Assembly: GCF_932526225.1 (NCBI RefSeq)
Contig: NC_064047.1
Span: forward strand, 1,860,001-1,924,000
Origin: Nematostella vectensis
Taxonomy: Eukaryota > Cnidaria > Anthozoa > Actiniaria > Edwardsiidae
Length of the DNA: 64,000 nt
Direction of reading: 5' to 3'
The position numbers and the translations under genes are program-made. Numbering within the stretch: position 1 is the first letter of the stretch; each line of letters begins with the position of its first letter. Positions 46,084 through 64,000 of this stretch are shown here, in pieces. The notes below the pieces were generated by a model. That model had not been told where the DNA came from. It saw only the letters and a program-made list of their open reading frames with translations, and searched no databases.

Positions 46084-46683
46084 ACTTGATGGACATGTTT
46101 GCTGTGTGCTCCCACAAGGTAGTACCCATGGAGCCCGCGTGGTGGTTGACGTAGGCGGAGAACATGCACTTGTTAGCCCAGTAGTTTTCGGTCCTCTGAC
46201 GGTATTCACGGTTATGGCAGCATCTGAATTTGAACCACCTGAAATAAATCAAGGAAATAATGAGTAATATTTATTTATTTCTGTTGTAGCCAAGTCCCCA
46301 CTAATAGATTGGAGCGTTGCGTGACCGACACAAAGAACGGCTGCGCTGGAGACTAGTTGTAGCCACTAGAAAAAATAATTTCAGAATAATATACAATGAT
46401 AATGGTGTTTATGATGATGATAATAATCACGATAAGAACTGTAATAGTTTGGCGTGAACGGGCCATACCTGTCTTCGGGATGGTTGCTATGGCGACTGTA
46501 TACTCCCACAATGAATCCGTAATGGAACTTGAAATCCATCCCATTCATCCCAATCGTTCACCCAGCCGGTCAAGTGGTATTTCAATCGACTGTTCAGTGC
46601 GGGGTCGCGCTTGCACTTGTAAGCTCATGCCCTGTCCTTGTGGGGACAGCTGTACACGGACCGTATGTTGGTTATGGATCTAC
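46084..46683 (-). pseudogene. Dermatopontin-like gene fragment with frameshift
   Basis: The minus-strand exon 46238-46084 reads RWFKFRCCHNREY, then ENYWANKCMFSAYVN, with GT-AG borders. It joins in phase to an upstream exon (about 46683-46469) ending FIVGVYSRHSNHPEDR. Together they form the dermatopontin pattern GVYSxHxNxxEDRRWxFxCC, preceded by GWVNDWDE. However, WVNDWDE and the following MDFKFHYGF are in different frames (one extra base in TGGGATGG near 46535), and further upstream CPHKDRA runs into a stop. Dermatopontins are secreted matrix proteins with tandem DR-W-F repeats. A broken copy or an assembly error are both possible. A possible upstream exon lies at 47404-47377. Confidence 0.6.
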
Positions 46684-48461
46684 CTGTTGTGGCAGAGACA
46701 TAATTTAAAGAAGACCAATAACGCCGTCATTTTTTTCGATCCCGTACAATATATACGACGCACAATATATACGACGCACTCAAAGAATCCATTTTCCTTA
46801 CATCGAACAAGTACATTGTATTAGCAGTGCCTAAACCAGTTACCAGTTTCAAAAACAACATCGTGAGAGAAGTGCGGAAAAACGCAAGACTAGTTCCAGT
46901 ACCGCGCGGTTAAACCAGCCTTTTTGTTTTGAAATGGCGGCGTATTACCGGCGAACTGTCACATTTTGGCGGATGCTAAAAAACTAGATCAAACCTAAGG
47001 CTATAATTTTCTTTATGACTCCCTCATTATCAAACAAATCTGTCATCTTTTGTACAGTATGGTTTTAATGCTATACAGCAAGTCAAAACAACTACCGAAG
47101 TCAGCCTTTAGTACCTTGACTCGAACGATTCAACACTGAGATTTTGTTTGTTTTCGCCAGAACACGCGCATGCGCATACGTTATTCAGCACTGTCATCGT
47201 GAGATGGATAGAAATTCGTTTTTGATAACACATTATCGTTCTGCTCTACATTTAAAAAAAAAACTTCTGTGTACTGCATAGTTCTAAAAAAATATCATCC
47301 CTAAGAACATATTTTTAGCCTTAGATGCTCCAAAATAAGAACTGCGCCCAACTCGAACAAAAAATAAGAAAGACTCACCTGCAGGCTGGTTCCGTGACCA
47401 CGATCTAAATCCAACAAAACTGAAAAAAGATGAAGAGAAGCTTATATTTAATTGTTTGGGGCCATACGTATAATAGATGTTTTTCCAATATTTCTAAATT
47501 GCAAGAAAATTTTTACCTGAAATTCTTTACGACTACAAACCAAGATGCCAGCGGTCTCACCCCATTCTTATATACGATGAAGGCAAACCGCAGGGAATGC
47601 GGGCGCATCCTCATAGAGAAAGGAGCCGATGTCAGTGCGCATACCCTGGAGGGAGAAAACTGCCTTCATCTTGCTATCATGCACCAGAATGTAGAGCTAG
47701 TAAGCATGATTCTGGAAAGTTCTGTCGGGTGTAAGTTGATTGCGCAGTCGGGAACAAGATTGGAGAGAACTCCACTTCACTATGCAGCCCTGGTATCCAA
47801 TGTGAAGTTGAGAAAAAGCGCCGTAGCAGGCCGAGGGGGAACGGGGAAAGTTTTGAAAAAAAAATATGACATTTTACCGCCGAAGTGCCTTATTTCCAAA
47901 AACAAAATAGTGAAATACTACATTTCTAATACTCTTTTATTATCTAACTCAAAAAGATTACATTCTGTCACCTTGTTAAGAAAACAGCGAGTTAAGTCGT
48001 AAAAATTGACAAACTCTGGCCACCTGGACAGATTGATCTTGTTGGAAAATATTTCCACCCCTTTAAAACAACATGCGAGACAAGTAGTCTACCGACATTC
48101 TTGTATTTTGCTAGATTTTAGAGTTGCTATCGGAAAAGAAGCCGAACTGTACAGCTAAAGACATTCATCGTAAAACCCCGCTTCATCTTGCCGCAGAAGG
48201 CAGCTTCACTAAACGCGGTCTACGATGTCGACGAGAATCTTAGAACGCCACTGCACTACGCTGCTATCAACAAAAAGAGGTACCTTGATCAAACAAAGAT
48301 GATTGTTGATGAGAGCTCCAACTCTAATGACCGTTTTACCGTGCACTCTCATGAGATTATAAAAAAGGGAAGACCAAACAGCGTCGTTTTTGGATCCAAA
48401 GTGGATGTAATTGTCCGTGGAGGAAATGACAATTAAAAAATGAAGGACAAAAACAGAAGCG

Positions 48462-48556
48462 CGATTTTGCCAACGTTTCGGACTTTATTGAGTCCTTCTT
48501 CAGGGACTTCCATGAAGAAAGGGCTCAAAAAAGTCCGAAACGTTGGCAAAATCTCG
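48462..48556. repeat. Inverted pair of hammerhead-like / Penelope-associated motifs
   Basis: Left arm (48462-48502), read on the minus strand: CTGAAGAAGGACTC, loop, GTCC, GAAACGTTGGC. Right arm (48513-48556), plus strand: TGAAGAAAGGGCTC, loop, GTCC, GAAACGTTGGC. The arms are about 42 bp with a few mismatches and a 10-bp centre. Each has the CTGANGA-stem-GAAA order also seen at 32655. It sits inside the decayed TRPA1-like gene. Confidence 0.6.
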
Positions 48557-49693
48557 TTTCTTTTTTTTCTTCATTTTATTAACCGTGAACTTTCGCCGAC
48601 TCTTCATTATATGTTCAAATTTGACATTATGAATGAATAAGAGTTAATGAGAGGATTGCAGTTGGCCGTTTTCACAAAAAGTGAAATTCAACGTGTAATA
48701 ACAAATTGTGTAATGAATGATATAATTGACTGCGACTACTGCGCTGAGTTTACCCCAGCAAAATATTTACCCTTTACCCTACAAAATATCAGGGGTGAGA
48801 AATCTTATTTGCCAACTGATGAATTCTGAAGCTTTCGCGATATTCTAGCATAAATTTGGTAAACGAAGCAGTAATACCTTACTTTTTGATTAACAATTGA
48901 TATCATATGATTTTTAATCATAATAACTTAAATTAGACGCAAGCATATATATGTTATAGACAAGTGTAAAGTCTGATGATTTTTTAATAATATAGGACCT
49001 TTTTGGGCTGTCGTAAAGTTCCCCCTGTTCCCCGGCCACAAGATCGTAGTTGCAGATATGTTGACGCAGCGATGCCTGATAAATTCCTGGTATTTGTTAT
49101 CAGAAAAGCCTGCGCCATTCTCCTTCAGTTCGGTTCCCAGATAGAAGCTTTCGATATTCACCGGAGGACACCCTTAATGTAGGCATCAAAGAATGGTGAC
49201 ACATTGACCGTTGGGCTTTTTCTGTCGCGCGGTTCGCGCGTCAATGAACTTGACGACGAGGGTAACACAGCACTTTACATCGCGTGTAGCACAGTCCACG
49301 TGGAGGTTATCAAACTCCTGCTCGATCATGGAGCCGAAATATTGATGAACAATCAGGAGATGAACTGCTTGGAGGCCGCACTGGAAAAACAAAATGGAGA
49401 CGCTGTCATGGCACTTGTCAAGCACCTAAATGTAAGACGAGATACGGCATAATGCAACAATTTTGTTTTACCCCTAGCAAGTTTTTATCTTAATATAACA
49501 TAAAAATTGGCTTTATGCGAGCGACATCGAGCGCCGTGCTTGTTTGCTGAAGTGATGTAATTGACACATTGATATGGAATTTTCCGGCCACGTTTGGCTG
49601 ACATTTTATTCATTTCCTTACCGACTCATTCTGCTTGTTTACATGTCTGTCTGTCAAACCGACTACTGGCCAACCCTTCCACTAGCCAAGTAA

Positions 49694-50400
49694 TTGTGTG
49701 CCTTTCGGCTCGTCTGCTTGTCAATTAGTCTGCTTGCCTACTCGTGTGCCTTCCGGCTCGTCTGCTTGCCAATTAGTCTGCTTGCCTACTCGTGTGCCTT
49801 CCGGCTTGTCTGCTTGCCTACTCGTGTTCCTTTCGGCTCGTCTGCTTGTCAATTAGTCTGCTTGCCTACTCGTGTGCCTTTCGGCCCGTCTGCTTGCCAA
49901 TTAGTCTGCTTGCCAACTCGTGTGCCTTTCGGCTCGTCTGCTTGCCAATTAATCTGCTTGCCTACTTGTGTGCCTTTCGGCTCGTCTGCTTGCCAATTCG
50001 CCAACTTGTTAACCCATTTTGATTGTTCAAAATGCAAATTCAACTTGCAAATTTTTCTGCTCGCCAATTCGTCTGCTTGTCAACTCGTCTTTTTTTAACT
50101 TGTCTGCTTGTCAACACGTCTGTTTGTCAACTTGCCTGTTTGTCAACTTGTCTGCTTGTCAACACGTCTGTTTGTCAACTTGCCTGCTTGTCAACAAGTT
50201 TGTTTGTCAACATGCCTGCTTGTCAACTCTTTTGCTTGTCGACTCGTACGCTTGTTAACTGTTCTGCTTACCAACTCGTCTGCTTGTCAACTTGTCTGCT
50301 TTGTCAACTCGTCTGCTTATTACCAGCTCGTCTGGCAATCTTGTCTGCTTGCCAAGTCGTGTTCTTGCCAACCCCTCTGTTTGCCAACTTATCTGTTTGC
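49694..50400 (+). repeat. Degenerate minisatellite TCTGCTTGYCAACTCG
   Basis: Many copies of a 15-17-bp core (CGTCTGCTTGCCAATTAG / CGTCTGCTTGTCAACTTG), sometimes in about 46-bp higher-order units with TGTGCCTTTCGGCT. Frames across it are rich in Cys-Leu and are artefacts. Confidence 0.85.
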
Positions 50401-51539
50401 TTACTTCGAGGCTTCGAAGTTTTCGCTTGCAAAAGCCAAAAACGCCTGATGTTTTCTTCTAGCCCTTTTCACTTCATGCCTATTTTTACCTGATTTTGCC
50501 CTTATTGCATTTGCGCTAGAACTTTCTAAATTTACTGTGTAGGACTAGGACCTATAGCACTACATTGTTCAACAATAGGTTCCTCAACCTCTATGCACCG
50601 CTCCAATCTCTCTTATGTTTTTGATTTGAAACCAAATTACTTTCAAGTGGGAAAAAAATTTCATAGAACAAGAACCATCGTCGCCAAACCCACTGACATC
50701 GCACATCCGAACTTTCCCCAAGGTGGGGAAGTCCTTATGGACAAATGTCTTCAGAGAAACCATAGACCATCAGATCCCGCGATTACCTACAACTTCCGCT
50801 ATCTCGACCCGGGACCCGACGATACAACCGGACAAGGCGGGCAGCGGTATTTCGCATTAATAGATATGGTCCGGTTTAAGCGCCAAGACCTTCTCACCCA
50901 CCCCCTGGCTAGGAAGCTGCTCTTCCTTAAATGGAAGACTTTTGGGAAGACAATCTTCTTGTTCAACTTCATTGCTTATACTGTATTCTTACTGGCATTA
51001 ATTTTGTTTATCACATGAGAAAGAGAACGGATGTCTTTTCATAAAAGCGGAAACGGAACATGGTTATCTCCTAGTGGGGTGAAGAAAAATGGATTTCACA
51101 ATCTTGCTAGTGGGATCATTGTAGGTTTTGCTCTGATTCACGTGTGTAAGGAATTGCACCAGATGATCACACAAAGATTCGACTATCTACGAGACCCGAC
51201 CAATCTTTTAGAATGGTGTTTGTATTTAACAGCGTTTTTCTTCGCATTGCCCTATATGCTCCATCTGGAGGAGGTCCGCACAAACCATTTGGTAAGTCAA
51301 ATGTAAAAAGTACATTTTTTGCCCTTTTATCTGTATGTATACATATATTTAATATCCAGATACGCGACGCCTAAAGTTTTGATTTCAAACAGACAAGTAA
51401 CCAGAGTTCGATTGAATGAACCTATCCGCTACCCCGAAGGAACAAAAAGCCCATCCTTCCTATGGTATGTTCTGATATTTACTGGGAAAAGTGGACACAA
51501 ATTGCCGATTTCTTGGCTCTCTATCATATGACTTTGTAT

Positions 51540-53500
51540 ATTTCATCTCAGCTTATATTAAATGGGTGTATTTCCAGGTTTCTTGGCCATACATCATAAC
51601 TATGACACCTGAAGCAGGGTGGCAGGGAAAGTATTTTTGTTGCGTTTTATGAAATGATGTATTAATCTTATTTTTTTTTTTTCAATAAACAAGTGCAAGA
51701 TAATCTATTGCGTATGAACTGTGTGACTTGTTCATTAGATTTTTCGGGCATGTTTCGAGACCGGACTCTTATGCAGTGGCCAGGAGAACCCAAACTGTGG
51801 CTTAACTAAGTTAACACCGAACGCAAATTCCAATGTCTATCCCTAAGGATCTCCCTAAATTTGCCAACCGTGTTTTGATTAAGAGAGAAAATTCGTGAGA
51901 GCCCACGTAACTACTACTATTTATCGGGTTTTCCATCGCTTGGATGTTTAGGTGCGGGAACGGCTAGATGCTATTTTTGCGGGCGCACAATATTGTCTCC
52001 ATATCTTATTTTCCCAAGATATTAAAGATTCGAATTTGTTGTCCGTTTTCTTTTGATGAGAAAAAAAGAAATTCAAAAGCAGTGCATGGCCAAGGATCGA
52101 ACCTCATATCAGATTAGGTAAAATTAGAGAAAAAAAAAGACCATACTCCCAGACAAGTGCTGAAACGTCATATGGCAGCTAAAGCTTTACGGCTAGGCTG
52201 AAGATTTCGGTCCCAGCACCGCTATCTAGCGAAATGTACAATACAAAGGAACCTGAGGTACCCGCGCATTAATGGGATCCCAGGCCTGTCTTTGTCGGTT
52301 ACGCCACGCACAGCTCGCTGATGAGATGTAGAGTAAACAATATCGGGGTCTTTTTCACGCTTGTGTCTCTTGGAAGTTTGAGTGTTGCTATAGTAATGTA
52401 GTGATGTCGTCACGATCAGCACGCGGTGTCCTAGATCTGTCTTTTAGCATTTTGTTCTTCTATCTCCAGTCACGCACGTGGATAATGTCTCATACATTTA
52501 CTGTATTTTTGGATGCTAAGGGGGGGGGGGGGGGGGGGCTGACTACGCCCCTGCGGAGACCGCTACCAGCATACTATATTAATTTCTTCCATTTATATCA
52601 CCTATTCTTTATATCTCCGACCCGAAGAGTGCATATCAAGAAAATTCGGCCAAAAATTGTCGTTTTTGCCAAACGCGGTCACTTCCATATAAGGAAACTG
52701 ATATATTCCTTATTTGGAAAAACTGCATGATTCTCGCAGGTGCTTTGAAGACTTTATGTCTTGTAATCGGAAGAGATAAAACAGTGACTGTGACCATCTT
52801 TGGTCAATGGAGAAAGTATCTAAGAAGAAACTAAGAATCCTCGGTACCAGTCCCTCGAACGACAACGTTTTCTTCATATGGGGGGAGGGGGGGGGGGGTG
52901 ACCCCCTTAGATTAGTGTTATAATCACTAATTCTTTCGACACACATTTTACTATCTATAGGAGAACAGGATTTGCATTCCGAGAAGGAGGTGGGAGGGGA
53001 AGGGGTGGTGGTGTGCGCATTCATGAATGTCATGCGCAAGTGCGCGCAATGTCTGAAATTTTAATAAGAAAATGCCGCTCTTGTCCTTTGTGCGGGAAGT
53101 TCTTCCATCATACGGCACCTACATTTACAGACATTCTTCGCGCGCTGTATGTATTTTCGTGCGAAGCTCTGTACGTTGGTGTAGCTACGTGGTTTTGTAC
53201 CAACTAATACGTGAGTAGAGTTAGCTTATAAAGTTAGTGTCTAAGTCGGTCGTGGGCAGCTTTCTAAATAAGGGGAAATAATAAAACTCAATGGAAGGAC
53301 TGAGTAACATGTAGTCAAAGGCACAGTCCTTATCCCAGATCGTATTAGTGTTATTTGCAAATCAAATAGCATGTACAGACAGTATTATATGCCAGAGAAT
53401 TGAGAAAAAAATACAATACCTGTTCAGCTTCGATTACTCCCCGGAGCTTCTCGAGAATGGAATGATCGAAACGACCAATCAGCGTAGAGGAGAATTCGCT
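51540..53500. other. Intergenic, no gene recognised
   Basis: A CAATAAAC polyadenylation-like site is near 51685. A poly-G tract followed by CTGACTACGCCCCTG (52521-52555) is the inverted end of the CAGGSCCGTAGCCAG-type element family. Another G-tract is near 52882-52898. No exon is convincing. Confidence 0.4.
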
Positions 53501-53527
53501 CGGAGGTCGAACGTGACAAAATCGTAC

Positions 53528-53533
53528 CACGTG
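53528..53533. promoter_or_regulatory. Canonical E-box CACGTG upstream of CTP synthase
   Basis: ACCACGTGCGG lies about 145 bp before the CTP synthase ATG. E-boxes of this form bind Myc/Max-type bHLH factors, and vertebrate CTP synthase genes are growth-regulated. The functional link is inference. Confidence 0.3.
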
Positions 53534-53677
53534 CGGTATTTTGGGAGCTCGACTTCAAACATACAAGCGGCAATCTCAAAACACGAGTCTGCTCGAAATT
53601 CGCGCGGCTCTCGTCTCCTACTTGATATAATTCTCCAAATTGTCCTTAGTCCACAGTTTATTGCTTCTCCTACCAGC

Positions 53678-63754
<10,077 letters not shown>

Positions 63755-64000
63755 GTATGGAAACAATGCTAAGCATGGCAGCATTCAAGTTTCAAATACT
63801 TATTAGAAAGCTACTTGGGCCGTTAAATGTTAAAGATGTGCACAAGGTTGAAATGGCGCTGTAGTACTTTCCCTGACCTCATCAATCGATTAGAAAAAAA
63901 ATTAAAACTGAAAACATACCATCAGTGTTGATTTCTTTTCCTCAGTAGAGGGTCCATTGTAAGTGTATGCTTTTCAAATCATTAAACTGTAAGGTTTAAG
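63755..64000 (+). other. Start of CTP synthase intron 10
   Basis: Intron sequence after the donor at 63755 (GTATGG); no next exon before the window ends. Confidence 0.6.

Larger units (their letters stand above)
47540..51291 (+). pseudogene. TRPA1-like ankyrin channel, decayed and truncated
   Basis: Ankyrin-repeat pieces occur at 47550-47806 (SGLTPFLYTMKANRRE, then GENCLHLAIMHQNVELV and RTPLHYAALVSN), 48120-48210 (DIHRKTPLHLAAEG), 48213-48278 in another frame (VDENLRTPLHYAAIN), and 49204-49433 (DEGNTALYIACSTVHVEVIK). They are followed at about 50660-51291 by a TRPA1-type pre-S1/S1-S3 region: FRYLDPGPDD, MVRFKRQDLLTHPLARKLL, a hydrophobic S1, then RDPTNLLEWCLYLTAFFF. S4-S6, the pore and the C-terminus are not found before the next gene. 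There is an in-frame TGA at 51016-51018 right after S1, a frameshift at about 48211, and a 920-bp gap filled with inverted repeats. Intact family members are tetrameric non-selective cation channels for irritants and heat. A functional gene with sequence errors is less likely given several separate lesions. Confidence 0.65.

Noticed and set aside
46396-46824. 142-codon plus-strand frame
   Set aside because: Antisense to the dermatopontin-like exon, which has better family similarity and splice sites.
48928-49161. Minus-strand frame NIESFYLGTELKENG...
   Set aside because: Looks protein-like but has no recognised family, splice context or neighbours; not enough to call a gene.
51396-51465. Possible further TRPA1 exon (QVTRVRLNEPIRYPEG)
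   Set aside because: Has splice-like borders but no similarity to S4-S6 or the TRPA C-terminus; left unassigned.
52080-52120. Possible tRNA T-arm (GGTTCGATCC on the minus strand)
   Set aside because: The T-stem does not pair and no acceptor or anticodon arm could be folded around it.
53348-53677. N-terminal extension of CTP synthase in the same frame
   Set aside because: CTP synthases start at MKYILVTGG; the upstream residues show no similarity and include the likely promoter/5' UTR.

Overview
The window looks like intron-rich nuclear DNA from an anthozoan cnidarian, most likely a sea anemone of the Nematostella type. This is inferred from gene content: a metalloproteinase with a C-terminal ShKT domain, a T-box gene of the Tbx15/18/22 class, a 7-TM gustatory-receptor-like gene and a TRPA1-like ankyrin channel relic. 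Small phase-conserved exons and abundant minisatellites and short inverted-repeat elements fit the same picture. No prokaryotic, organellar or viral gene set was seen.

Layout: (1) 0.6-4.7 kb, secreted matrix metalloproteinase (+), followed to 8.8 kb by tandem arrays and a duplicated 3' terminal exon. (2) 8.8-14.7 kb, no gene recognised. (3) 14.7-22.5 kb, Tbx15/18/22-like gene (+), 8 exons. (4) 24.96-26.2 kb, single-exon 7-TM receptor candidate (+). (5) 29.2-32.4 kb, monocarboxylate-transporter-like MFS gene (+). (6) 35.1-38.5 kb, tetraspanin (-), head-to-head with (7) 39.5-43.5 kb, ankyrin-repeat gene (+). (8) 46.1-46.7 kb, frameshifted dermatopontin-like fragment (-). (9) 47.5-51.3 kb, decayed TRPA1-like gene (+). 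(10) 53.7 kb to the right edge, CTP synthase (+), 10 exons visible, cut just before the glutaminase nucleophile.

Splice phases were checked exon by exon for the metalloproteinase, T-box, MFS, tetraspanin, ankyrin and CTP synthase models, and every junction closes in frame. The genes are unrelated in function and do not form a pathway or operon.

The most striking signal is structural. Several arrays or duplications are copies of exon-intron junctions, carrying coding bases plus the splice site: the acceptor of T-box exon 3 (about 16 extra copies), the donor of T-box exon 5 (2), an acceptor of the tetraspanin gene (2), the donor of ankyrin-gene exon 4 (about 11), and a degraded echo of the CTP synthase exon 4 acceptor. 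Two further genes end inside minisatellites: the tetraspanin stop lies in a 39-bp repeat and the MFS stop in a 51-bp repeat. Together this suggests recurrent local tandem duplication seeded at exon edges, leaving decoy splice sites beside real ones.
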